A model generated the notes under the pieces. It was not told the origin of the DNA and searched no databases. It saw only the letters and a program-made list of their open reading frames with translations. Made by a program: the position numbers and the translations under genes. 64,000 nt of DNA from positions 62,001 through 126,000 of the forward strand of contig SAIX01000056.1 in the NCBI GenBank assembly GCA_004028765.1, given 5' to 3'. Shown piece by piece: positions 27,401 to 34,572 of the stretch (positions are counted from its first letter, which is position 1; every line of letters starts with the position of its first letter). Origin of the DNA: Chitinophagaceae bacterium. GTDB taxonomy: Bacteria; Bacteroidota; Bacteroidia; Chitinophagales; Chitinophagaceae.

Positions 27401-27723
27401 AAATGAAAATTGGTCCGTTGGTTGGCACACGCACCTGGGGCGGATTGGTGGGCATCTGGGATACCCCATTGTTTATTGATGGTGGCAGGATGACTGCACC
27501 ACGGGGTGGTTTCTATGATACGAATGGTGAATGGGCTGTGGAAGCTACCGGTGTGGCGCCAGATATTGAAGTGGTACAGGATCCAAAAGCAGTACTCGAA
27601 GGAAGAGACCCTCAATTGGAAAGGGCCGTACAGGAAGCACTCAAATTATTACCGACGCAGGGTATTGAATTAAAGAAAGAACCTGCTGCGCCGATACGGT
27701 ATCACCGCCCATCGGGGAAATAA
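24433..27723 (+). CDS. Secreted tricorn-like S41 protease
   Basis: Large protease of 1096 residues with the tricorn layout. Signal peptide (to about residue 27, AAAQG); a PD40/WD40-like propeller with repeated ISPDGKWVAF and WSPDSKYIAF blades through about residue 540; an Ala/Pro/Lys-rich linker (EEKKPDTAKAAAKPAAP); a second beta-rich region; a PDZ-like part (GPGMDVKEGDYLLEVDGRPL); and the C-terminal S41 domain with nucleophile Ser979 in NESAGSGGD, followed by GTRTWGG and EATGVAPDIEV. Family members break peptides from upstream proteases into small pieces. A strong terminator follows at 27733, so it is probably a single-gene transcript. Confidence 0.93.
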   Translation: MQTLTAFGRGITAAFFCCLLAGMAAAQGTMLLRQPSASKTHIAFVHADDIWVVDRQGGDARRLTTATGSESNPRISPDGKWVAFTGQYDGNTDVYVVSINGGDPKRLTWHPGNDIVQCWTPDGKYVVFVSGREAHPTATARFYKVAADGGMPEALPLAFGATGSVSDDGQSIAFQPYPLSDIEWRNYRGGQAQPIWIYNFKTKETQKTVQGDKERHMGPVWSNGIVYFISEQDNAANIWSYDPKTKQQKQVTFHKDFDVKNIAAGDKSLVYEQGGRLHSLDLASGKTTPLVINANGDENWGRARWNNVTAGALTNASLSPTGKRALFETRGEIFTVPKENGDWRNITRSPGVADRFPTWSPDGQKIAWFSDESGEYQLMIADQSGITPAKSFPIPNKKFYFRPEWSPDSKYIAFTDTDYNLWYIDVASGTLKLVDTDKLAHPNRTLNPSWSPDSKWIAYAQIQDNQFKAIKVYNLETAKSTMITDALADAIDPQWDESGKYLYFLASTDYALGTGWLDMSSYNYPVNRNLYIVVLSKDSPSPFEPRSDEEPTKPAEEKKPDTAKAAAKPAAPAVAAGTVKVKIDFDGIQQRILAASVPARNYDGLVAGPDGTVFYSEVVPNENGTVLFKYNLKDRKATEFTRGVFAATTSFDRKSILFRSAAGWFVTSTAAAPRPGEGRLATDNIKVYVDPSKEAQQIFREGWRFQRDFLYVENVHGAPWDKIYDWYKPWVSHVKHRTDLNYIIDILGGEVSIGHSFTSGGDFPDVPSIPVGLLGADYETENGYFKIKKIYNGESWNPELRAPLSGPGMDVKEGDYLLEVDGRPLTASMNLYSLFEGTAGRQVKIRINSKPSVEGSKLITVVPVASENGLRSRSWVEGNRRKVDELSGGKLAYVYVPNTSNAGYTYFNRYYFSQQDKKGAIIDERNNGGGSAADYMIDILNRNLMGYFNNRVAGHKPSTTPMAGIWGPKVMIANESAGSGGDLFPYMFKKMKIGPLVGTRTWGGLVGIWDTPLFIDGGRMTAPRGGFYDTNGEWAVEATGVAPDIEVVQDPKAVLEGRDPQLERAVQEALKLLPTQGIELKKEPAAPIRYHRPSGK

Positions 27724-27732
27724 AACAAAATA

Positions 27733-27766
27733 AAAAATTGCCGGCCGATGAGCCGGCAATTTTTTT
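27733..27766 (+). terminator. Rho-independent terminator of the tricorn-like gene
   Basis: AAAAATTGCCGGC (27733-27745), loop CGATGA, GCCGGCAATTTTT (27752-27764) and further T. Perfect 13-bp stem, starting 9 bases after the stop codon. Confidence 0.9.
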
Positions 27767-27860
27767 AGAAAATATGGGTAACATTTTTTCAGACTTCAAG
27801 CTGTGAAGCACTTGCCTTCCTCGCGAAAAATACTGTGAGAAAATTGATTATATTTTTTTT

Positions 27861-27980
27861 CACCGCAGAGGCACAGAGAGGCAGGGTTTTCGCAGAGAGT
27901 TTTACTGATCGATGCCCGCCCATAGACCAATAGCCAAAGACCAACCCCTGAACCGCAGAGATTTCGCTGAGGGTTTTGGG
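27861..27980. repeat. CACCGCAGAGGCACAGAG-type dispersed repeats
   Basis: Two modules (27861-27899 and 27951-27980) of the form CACCGCAGAGGCACAGAGAG, with a run of CCAATAGCCAAAGACCAA between. Related modules, in either orientation, occur at 34453, 56019, 56166 and 63144. The 274-base gap holds only these and the terminator at 27733. Confidence 0.6.
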
Positions 27981-27997
27981 ATTGTAAAATGGCTGTA

Positions 27998-29977
27998 TTA
28001 ATAATGATATAGCTTTTGTATTACCTGTGCCAGTCTTTTCTTACCCATAAAATTTTTCTCGAGTTCGATATTGAAAGGTACCGGAGTATCCAATGAAGCG
28101 CAACGCATCACGGGTGCATCGAGCAATTCAAAACAATGTTCGCTGATCCATGCACTGATCTCTCCGCCGATACCCCCGGTTAATGTGTCTTCATGTAAAA
28201 TCAGTACTTTACCGGTTGCAGCTACTGCATTTTTTATGGCAGTATGGTCCAGGGGCAGGAGTGTTCTCAGATCAAGTATATGCAGCGAGATATCCGGATT
28301 CTGTTCCTGGTATTCCTGCACCCAATGCACAGCTGCGCCATAAGCGATCACAGTTATATCCGTTCCCTCTTTCACCAGCTGGGCCTTACCGATTTCTATC
28401 GCATAGTATTCATCCGCTACAGTTCCACTGATGCTCCGGTACAAAGCTTTGTGCTCAAAAAATAAAACAGGGTTAGGGTCATTGATGGAAGCAATCAGCA
28501 AGCCTTTTGCATCATATGGATTGGAGGGATATACTACTTTTAAACCCGGCACATGTGTAAACCAGGCTTCATTGCTCTGCGAATGAAAAGGCCCGGCACC
28601 CACGCCTCCGCCGGTAGGCATCCGTATCACCACATCGGCATGCTGCCCCCAGCGGTAATGTATTTTGGCAAGGTTATTTACGATCTGGTTAAAGCCAACG
28701 CTTACGAAATCGGCGAACTGCATTTCCATCACCGATTTAAAACCTTCAAGACTTAACCCCAGCGCAGCTCCCACGATGGCACTTTCGCACAGAGGCGTAT
28801 TGCGGACCCTTGCTTTTCCATATTTTTCAACAAACCCTTCCGTTACTTTAAAAGCGCCGCCGTATTCTGCAATATCCTGGCCCATCAGAATGAGATTGGG
28901 GTGCTGCTGCATACCCTGGTCAAGCGCTTCAGTGATGGCATCCACCATGCGGCACTCGTGAGTGGTGAGTGGTGAGTGGTGACTGCTTTGCACAGATAAC
29001 GGTGCATATACATCTGCGGTTTCTTCGGCAGCATCAGGCAACAATGCTTCAGCCTGCATGGCCAATGCCAGTTCCTGTTCAATATATTCCTTCCATCCAT
29101 TCCGGATATCGGCAACCTGCATTTCGGTTAATACATTTTCAGAAACCAGGAACTGCTCATAATTTTTGATCGGGTCTTTCTGCGACCACTCCTCAAATAG
29201 TTCTTTAGGAACATATTTAGTACCGCTTGCTTCTTCATGTCCGCGCATACGGAAGGTCATGCATTCGATGAGATACGGTTTCTGTTTATCAATGCAGTAT
29301 TCCCGCACACCTTTGATTGTGTCATACACTGTAAGAATATTATTGCCGTCGATACGAACCCCTTCCATGCCATAGCCCTTTGCCTTATCCACGAGGCTTT
29401 CGCAACGGTATTGTTCGTTCACAGGTGTACTTAATCCATAACCGTTATTCTCGATCACAAAAATGACGGGCAGGTCCCAAACGGCTGCCACATTCAATGC
29501 TTCATGAAAATCGCCTTCGCTTGTTCCGCCATCACCGCTAAAGGCCAGTGATACTTTGTTTTCAGAACGGAGTTTATAGGCAAGCGCCACCCCATCTGCA
29601 ATGGCCAGTTGCGGGCCGAGGTGCGAGATCATCCCGCAGATATGATGTTCTTTGCTCCCGAAATGAAAGCTGCGTTCCCTGCCCTTACTATATCCCTCTT
29701 TGTTACCCTGCCACTGCATAAAAAGTTTTCGCAAAAGCATATTCCGGCTGGTGAATACACCGAGGTTGCGGTGCAGGGGCATGATCCATTCATCGCTCTG
29801 CAATGCTATCGTTGCGCCAACCGAGATCGCTTCCTGGCCAATTCCGCTGAACCATTTGCTGATCTTTCCTTGTCGCAACAGCACCAGCATTTTCTCCTCG
29901 ATCATCCTTGGCAGCAGCAGTTGCTTATACAGATGGATCAATTCTTCGTTGCTGTATTTTTCCCCGTTAAAATGCAT
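27998..29977 (-). CDS. 2-oxoacid dehydrogenase E1, fused alpha and beta subunits
   Basis: Thiamine-diphosphate enzyme that decarboxylates a 2-oxoacid (branched-chain 2-oxoacid or pyruvate) and hands the acyl group to a lipoyl E2. E1-alpha spans about residues 1-320, with the ThDP motif starting GDG at 148-150 and ending NN at 177-178. E1-beta spans about 344-659 (EYGGAFKVTEGF, PLCESAIVGAALGLS, MPTGGGVGAGPFHSQS). The linker at 331-341 (SSHHSPLTTHE) is encoded by an in-frame copy of a dispersed DNA repeat, just before a Met that could once have been the E1-beta start. The fused layout is common in Bacteroidota. No E2 or E3 gene is nearby. Substrate choice cannot be settled. Confidence 0.92.
   Translation of the reverse strand: MHFNGEKYSNEELIHLYKQLLLPRMIEEKMLVLLRQGKISKWFSGIGQEAISVGATIALQSDEWIMPLHRNLGVFTSRNMLLRKLFMQWQGNKEGYSKGRERSFHFGSKEHHICGMISHLGPQLAIADGVALAYKLRSENKVSLAFSGDGGTSEGDFHEALNVAAVWDLPVIFVIENNGYGLSTPVNEQYRCESLVDKAKGYGMEGVRIDGNNILTVYDTIKGVREYCIDKQKPYLIECMTFRMRGHEEASGTKYVPKELFEEWSQKDPIKNYEQFLVSENVLTEMQVADIRNGWKEYIEQELALAMQAEALLPDAAEETADVYAPLSVQSSHHSPLTTHECRMVDAITEALDQGMQQHPNLILMGQDIAEYGGAFKVTEGFVEKYGKARVRNTPLCESAIVGAALGLSLEGFKSVMEMQFADFVSVGFNQIVNNLAKIHYRWGQHADVVIRMPTGGGVGAGPFHSQSNEAWFTHVPGLKVVYPSNPYDAKGLLIASINDPNPVLFFEHKALYRSISGTVADEYYAIEIGKAQLVKEGTDITVIAYGAAVHWVQEYQEQNPDISLHILDLRTLLPLDHTAIKNAVAATGKVLILHEDTLTGGIGGEISAWISEHCFELLDAPVMRCASLDTPVPFNIELEKNFMGKKRLAQVIQKLYHY
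28953..28986. repeat. GAGTGGTGAGTGGTGA repeat inside the E1 fusion gene
   Basis: Three and a half units of GTGAGTG/GTGAGTGGT on the plus strand, in frame with the minus-strand E1 gene. The same text occurs outside genes at 29994-30020, 53924-54002, 56053-56077, 56200-56225 and 61835-61845. Confidence 0.75.
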
Positions 29978-29993
29978 GAGCCATGGTTTGCAC

Positions 29994-30020
29994 GTGTGAA
30001 TGGTGAATGGTGAGTAGTGA
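29994..30020. repeat. GTGAATGGTGAATGGTGAGT dispersed repeat upstream of the E1 gene
   Basis: The same repeat family as in the E1 linker, here 17 bases before the E1 start codon. Confidence 0.65.
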
Positions 30021-30060
30021 ATAAACTGTAAACTACATTATTCACCATACACGGTTAAAG

Positions 30061-30075
30061 TTCCTAAGTTAGGAA
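30061..30075. promoter_or_regulatory. Perfect palindrome TTCCTAAGTTAGGAA
   Basis: Seven-base arms around a single G, about 85 bases upstream of the E1 gene and just beyond the terminator of the Bax-inhibitor gene. Its form suits a dimeric repressor site for the E1 gene; no second copy was noticed in the window. Confidence 0.4.
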
Positions 30076-30077
30076 AC

Positions 30078-30105
30078 AAAAAAGCCATCCTGTAAAAGAT
30101 GGCTT
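30078..30105 (-). terminator. Rho-independent terminator of the Bax-inhibitor-1 gene
   Basis: On the minus strand AAGCCATC, an 8-base loop, GATGGCTT and then a T run (plus-strand A at 30078-30083). It starts 20 bases after the stop at 30125. Confidence 0.85.
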
Positions 30106-30124
30106 CCTTTTATTGGAATAAATT

Positions 30125-30883
30125 TTAGTCGCGACTGCTCAGTTTGCTCAGCAGTTTCAGTATTTCGAAATAAAGCCAAACCAGTGTCACCATCAGGCCG
30201 AAAGCACAATACCATTCCATGAATTTTGGTGCGCCTCTTTCTGCACCCTGTTCAATCATATCAAAATCGAGAACCAGGTTCAATGCAGCGATGGCAACCA
30301 CAAACAAACTGATACCGATGCTTAGCATACTGCTGTCGTACACAAACGAAACATTCACCCCAAACAGGTTCAGCAGCATCGTAAGCAGGTAAAACAACCC
30401 GATACCCAGTGTGGAAGCGATGATGATGGATTTAAATTTTTCAGTTGCTTTTACGATCCGGAAATTATACAACAGAAAAACCGCGAAAGCTACACCAAAT
30501 GTGAGCCCAACAGCCTGCATTACCAGCCCTGGTACAAAAGCTTTATTGAAGATGGCCGAAACCCCGCCGATAAACAACCCCTCGAGCAAACCGTATAACG
30601 GGGCGATATAAGGAGCCCAGTTGGGTTTGAATGTGATGGCTATCGCAGAGATCAATCCGCCAACGATTCCCACGATCATCCAAACCTGCATCTGCCCGAA
30701 CTGTTGTTCCTGGAACAGGTGCCAGTTATAAGCGGCCCCCGCAATGATCATCAGCAATAAAAAACCAAATTTGTTCAGTGTTCCGCGTACACTCATCGTA
30801 CCCTGCATAGTTGCTTCCAGTTGCAGGCTCCTGTCGAACATCTTTTCCGTTAATGTAGGGTTCCCTGATTTAAAAATTGCCAT
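30125..30883 (-). CDS. Bax inhibitor-1/YccA family membrane protein
   Basis: 252 residues with seven hydrophobic segments, close to the length of the YbhL/YetJ-type bacterial BI-1 proteins, which form pH-sensitive calcium leak channels in studied cases. The soluble N-terminus (FKSGNPTLTEKMFDRS) precedes the first membrane segment; later NPNWAPYIAPLYGLLEGLFIGG-like text (here beginning KPNWAPYIAP) and the VLDFDMIEQGAE stretch with conserved acidic residues are characteristic. A -7 element TATATTTG lies about 20 bases before the ATG at 30883, so the in-frame ATG at 30907 is rejected. It ends with its own terminator. Confidence 0.92.
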   Translation of the reverse strand: MAIFKSGNPTLTEKMFDRSLQLEATMQGTMSVRGTLNKFGFLLLMIIAGAAYNWHLFQEQQFGQMQVWMIVGIVGGLISAIAITFKPNWAPYIAPLYGLLEGLFIGGVSAIFNKAFVPGLVMQAVGLTFGVAFAVFLLYNFRIVKATEKFKSIIIASTLGIGLFYLLTMLLNLFGVNVSFVYDSSMLSIGISLFVVAIAALNLVLDFDMIEQGAERGAPKFMEWYCAFGLMVTLVWLYFEILKLLSKLSSRD

Positions 30884-30904
30884 AGTAACTATTTTTTGTA
30901 AAGA

Positions 30905-30912
30905 CAAATATA
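30905..30912 (-). promoter_or_regulatory. -7 element TATATTTG of the Bax-inhibitor gene
   Basis: Minus-strand TATATTTG is a full match to TAnnTTTG, 21 bases before the chosen ATG. It overlaps the alternative upstream ATG at 30907, which argues against that start. Confidence 0.55.
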
Positions 30913-31093
30913 CACAATCCCCTAAGCGGGTAAGACGATTGTTTGGTAAGAAAATTTTAAAATATTACGCCTTACCCGGAACAGGTACCAAGAAAATCTA
31001 TTTACCACTGCCTACACATTACTCACTTTTTAGAAGGGGAAAGACAGGTGTAAATGAAACAAAGAGGTTACACAACCATGATAAGGATTCGCT

Positions 31094-31948
31094 TTATTTC
31101 ATTGCCCCTTTTTTCAGGCCCGGGTAATGGTCCATCGTTTCAAAAATATAAGCGGGGTTCCGTTTCAACAGGCGGATAAACCTGTCGAGTGCTTCCGCAT
31201 CTTCCGGCCTTTGAAACATTCGGTCGTGTGTGAGGATCACAAGGTGGTTTTTTACATGCGTTTCGTTTCGGGCAAAAGCACTGTCTACCTGGATAACCAG
31301 TAATTCCGGACTTTGCACAGGCCTTGCTGTTTTTTTACGGAAACCCCATTCAAGGTCCCATCCGGTAATATTAAAACCTGCGCTGTCGAGTCTTTCTGCC
31401 ACAGGCCTTACCAACGGCGTTGCTTTGATCTCTCCTTCCCTTACCCAGGAAGGGTTACCTGGCAGGCGGATAATTTTCCAGGGCATTCCCAATACCTGCT
31501 GGGCATGTAAAAAATCATTCAATGCCGAATCGGGATGGTGGTAAAAATCGAGATACCTGTTGTAAGCATGCGAATAACTGTGGTTGGCGAGCAGGCTTTG
31601 CGGATAACCGTCGCGGATCATTTTTACGATCTTTCTTCCATCACTTTTTTGCTCGCTATGTTGCCCCACCATAAAAAAACTGGCTTTTACCCCAAGACTC
31701 CGGCAAATATCATAGCAGGTTACTGTGCCATGCTGCGGGCCGTCATCGAATGTGAGATAAATGTATTTTCGGGTAGTGTCGTAAACCAGGGGGTTCCACT
31801 GTGAACTATCGACCGGGGGCGCTGTTTTAGCAACCGCAACTGCGGTTTTCCCGGGCTCTTTAGGGTCTCCGCCTGCACAGCCCGAAAGAAGGGTGAGGGT
31901 CCATATCAAAAGCGTTTGTATCATCTCCTTTTTTACAAAGCGTTTCAT
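31094..31948 (-). CDS. Polysaccharide deacetylase family lipoprotein
   Basis: 284 residues with a lipoprotein signal ending LTLLSGC, so anchored in a membrane. The NodB-type domain begins KYIYLTFDDGPQ, with the catalytic and metal Asp pair in TFDDGP, then LANHSYSHAYN (the HxxSH metal histidines), RLPGNPSW in the motif 3 position and LTHDRM near the end. Members remove N-acetyl groups from peptidoglycan or exopolysaccharide. An in-frame ATG at 32035 would add 29 residues before the signal peptide; the ATG at 31948 is preferred. Stands alone between the BI-1 gene and the divergent korA. Confidence 0.9.
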   Translation of the reverse strand: MKRFVKKEMIQTLLIWTLTLLSGCAGGDPKEPGKTAVAVAKTAPPVDSSQWNPLVYDTTRKYIYLTFDDGPQHGTVTCYDICRSLGVKASFFMVGQHSEQKSDGRKIVKMIRDGYPQSLLANHSYSHAYNRYLDFYHHPDSALNDFLHAQQVLGMPWKIIRLPGNPSWVREGEIKATPLVRPVAERLDSAGFNITGWDLEWGFRKKTARPVQSPELLVIQVDSAFARNETHVKNHLVILTHDRMFQRPEDAEALDRFIRLLKRNPAYIFETMDHYPGLKKGAMK

Positions 31949-32096
31949 TACCGCCTTACTGTTTAGAAAGCGAAGATATATCTTGACCGAAAACCGGCTT
32001 GCTATGTCAGAAAAAAAGCCGACATTACAGGCCATTTACCAAGTTCTGTATCAGCCCGGTTCCAGGTAACCAAAGGGCAATAATTTTTTTAGTTAG

Positions 32097-33944
32097 ATGG
32101 CGAATAAAGAAGAATTACTGCAGGATGTAGTGATCAAATTTGCAGGCGACAGCGGTGACGGTATGCAGCTCACCGGCCAACAGTTTACCAACAACACCGC
32201 ATTGCTGGGTATTGACCTGGCCACTTTCCCGGATTTTCCGGCCGAAATACGTGCCCCGATCGGTACACTGCCGGGTGTGAGTGGTTTTCAGCTGCATTTT
32301 TCTTCCAACCGGGTATTTACACCGGGAGACATTGCCGATGTACTTGTAGCGATGAATGCGGCAGCTTTGAAAGTGAACCTGAAATCACTGAAACCCGGCG
32401 GGAAAATCATCGTGAATACAGAAGGCTTTGATGCAAAAAACCTGCGCCTTGCCAATTACCCGGATGGTGTAAACCCGCTGGAAGACGGCAGCCTCGACAG
32501 TTATGAAGTGATCAGGATCGATGTTACCAAACTCACACGCGAAGCGCTGAAAGATTTTTCAGAACTTGGTGTGAAAGAACGCGACCGTGCCAAGAACATG
32601 TTCGTTCTTGGTTTTATTTACTGGATGTACAGCCGCGGACTCGAAAGCACCATCGATTTCCTGAAAGAAAAATTCGGCAAAAAACCTGTTATCCTCGAGA
32701 GTAACCTGAAAGTGTTACAGGCCGGCTATAATTATGGTGATACCACTGAAACATTCACGAGCCGATACAAAGTAGAGAAAGCCAAAATGGCTCCCGGTTT
32801 ATACCGCAGCATCATGGGTAACCAGGCGCTGGCTTTAGGGTTAATTGCTGCAAGTGAAAAAAGCGGCCTTCCGGTTTTTCTCGGCACCTATCCGATCACA
32901 CCTGCTTCAGATATCCTGCACGAGCTTAGTAAATACAAAAACTTTGGTATCCGCACTTTCCAGGCGGAAGATGAAATTGCCGGTATTGCTGCAGCTATTG
33001 GCGCAAGCTATGGCGGTTCTCTCGGTGTTACTTCCACTTCGGGCCCGGGTATGGCTTTAAAAACCGAAGCCATGGGTTTAGCGGTTATGCTGGAGATCCC
33101 GCTCGTGATTGTTAACATACAGCGTGGCGGCCCATCAACCGGCTTGCCAACCAAAACAGAACAGAGCGATCTGTTACAGGCTTATTACGGACGCAATGGC
33201 GAATGCCCCATGCCCGTGATTGCTTCTGCCACACCCAGCGATTGTTTTGATGTGGCATATGAAGCAGTAAAAATTGCTGTGCAGCACATGACACCTGTGA
33301 TACTGCTGAGCGATGGCTATATCGCCAACGGCGCAGAACCCTGGCGTTTCCCTTCATCGGCAGATCTTTCGCCCATCACTGTGAATTTCAAAAAAGAACT
33401 CGCACCTGATGAACCAAAGTTCCAGCCATACAGGAGAGACGAGAAACTGGCGCGCCCCTGGGCAGTTCCGGGTACACCGGGACTGGAACACCGCATCGGC
33501 GGCCTGGAAAAACAGGATGTTACCGGTAATATCAACTATGAGCCTGAGAACCACCAGCACATGGTGAATACACGCCAGGCCAAAGTAGATAAGATCGCCG
33601 ATTATATTCCCTTGCAGAAGCTTGATAGCGGTCCCGAAAAAGGAAAAGTGCTGGTATTAGGCTGGGGCTCCACTTATGGTGCCATTAAAAGTGCTGTCCT
33701 CGAATTGCAGGCACAGGGACATGCCGTTAGTCACGCCCACCTTCGTTATGTACGGCCTTTCCCGAAAAACCTGGGAGAGATCATCGGCAATTTTGAAAAA
33801 GTATTGATACCGGAGATCAATAACGGGCAACTGGTGAAGATCATCCGCGACCAGTATATGGTTGATGCAAAACCCTATAACAAAGTAATGGGTATTCCTA
33901 TTACAAGGGGAGAGCTGGTGGATGTGATCAAAAAAATGTTATAG
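32097..33944 (+). CDS. korA: 2-oxoacid:ferredoxin oxidoreductase, fused gamma-alpha subunit
   Basis: Part of a CoA- and ferredoxin-dependent 2-oxoacid oxidoreductase, most likely 2-oxoglutarate synthase. The N-terminal 190 residues are the gamma domain (KFAGDSGDGMQLTGQQF, FPAEIRAPIGTLPGVSGFQ). From about residue 240 comes the alpha (pyrimidine-binding) domain with GTYPITPASDILHEL, TSGPGMALKTEAMGLA and QRGGPSTGLPTKTEQSDL, and a C-terminal domain (VLGWGSTYGAIKSAV). 615 residues is the usual length of the fused subunit. The beta subunit, which carries the thiamine diphosphate and usually lies next to it, is absent: a YjbR-family gene follows instead. Confidence 0.9.
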   Translation: MANKEELLQDVVIKFAGDSGDGMQLTGQQFTNNTALLGIDLATFPDFPAEIRAPIGTLPGVSGFQLHFSSNRVFTPGDIADVLVAMNAAALKVNLKSLKPGGKIIVNTEGFDAKNLRLANYPDGVNPLEDGSLDSYEVIRIDVTKLTREALKDFSELGVKERDRAKNMFVLGFIYWMYSRGLESTIDFLKEKFGKKPVILESNLKVLQAGYNYGDTTETFTSRYKVEKAKMAPGLYRSIMGNQALALGLIAASEKSGLPVFLGTYPITPASDILHELSKYKNFGIRTFQAEDEIAGIAAAIGASYGGSLGVTSTSGPGMALKTEAMGLAVMLEIPLVIVNIQRGGPSTGLPTKTEQSDLLQAYYGRNGECPMPVIASATPSDCFDVAYEAVKIAVQHMTPVILLSDGYIANGAEPWRFPSSADLSPITVNFKKELAPDEPKFQPYRRDEKLARPWAVPGTPGLEHRIGGLEKQDVTGNINYEPENHQHMVNTRQAKVDKIADYIPLQKLDSGPEKGKVLVLGWGSTYGAIKSAVLELQAQGHAVSHAHLRYVRPFPKNLGEIIGNFEKVLIPEINNGQLVKIIRDQYMVDAKPYNKVMGIPITRGELVDVIKKML

Positions 33945-34017
33945 ATCATTTTCGCAATAAGCTGTGGGTTACAGGCCATGTGTTGAAACACCCATTGCCT
34001 GCTAACCCATATTTTTT

Positions 34018-34344
34018 ATGGATATTGAACAACTGCGTGATTATTGTCTTGCCAAAGCGGATACGGAAGAAACCCTGCCCTTTGGCCCGGATACACTTGT
34101 GTTTAAAGTGAAGGGTAAGGTTTTTTTACTGACCGGCCTCGACCGGCACCCGCTTCAATTCAATGCCAAATGCGATCCCGACAGGGCTATAGAGCTGCGC
34201 GAAGTATACCCACAGCATGTTTTGCCCGGATACCACATGAACAAAAAACACTGGAATACCATTGTAGTAGATGGCGCGATTACAAACGCATTATTAAAAG
34301 AGTTGATCGATCATTCGTATGAATTGGTGAGAAAGAAAGCCTGA
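34018..34344 (+). CDS. MmcQ/YjbR family protein
   Basis: 108 residues covering the whole small YjbR fold: MDIEQLRDYCLAKADTEET, the TLPFGPDTLVFKVKGKVFLL strand pair (in two adjoining segments), CDPDRAIELREVY and PGYHMNKKHWNTI. The family is called DNA-binding from its CyaY-like structure, but no established cellular role exists. It lies 73 bases after korA on the same strand and may be transcribed with it by read-through. Confidence 0.9.
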   Translation: MDIEQLRDYCLAKADTEETLPFGPDTLVFKVKGKVFLLTGLDRHPLQFNAKCDPDRAIELREVYPQHVLPGYHMNKKHWNTIVVDGAITNALLKELIDHSYELVRKKA

Positions 34345-34429
34345 GTCGGTGATTGAATGGTAGTTTTTTTCACAGGAGAAAGAGAAGAGAAAATGAGACA
34401 AAGAGATTTTTGATTTACCATTCTCAACG

Positions 34430-34572
34430 CACCACTATCCATTCGCCACTCACTTTTCGCCACAGAGACACAGGGCACACAGAGGATAGTTAAAAGGGTT
34501 AAAGAAGTTAAGAAGCTAAGATGGTTTGACTTTCATTAAACACTTTTAACTCCAAACTCTAAACTCCTAACT
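34430..34572 (-). repeat. Composite intergenic repeat A, copy 1 (inverted relative to copy 2)
   Basis: Read on the minus strand the modules run: AGTTAGGAGTTTAGAG, then TTAATGAAAGTCAAAC, then TTTAAC-rich text, then CCTCTGTGTGCCCTGTGTCT, then GTGAGTGGCGAATGG. The same modules in the same order, with near-identical text, lie at 56087-56225 on the plus strand. The end at 34567-34572 overlaps the stop codon of the metallo-hydrolase gene. Confidence 0.8.

Noticed and set aside
30125-30883. True apoptosis-related protein
   Set aside because: Bax-inhibitor-1 is only the family name; bacterial members are membrane channel-like proteins.
34430-34572. Insertion sequence remnant
   Set aside because: No transposase fragment, no terminal inverted repeats and no target duplication visible; kept as a dispersed composite repeat.
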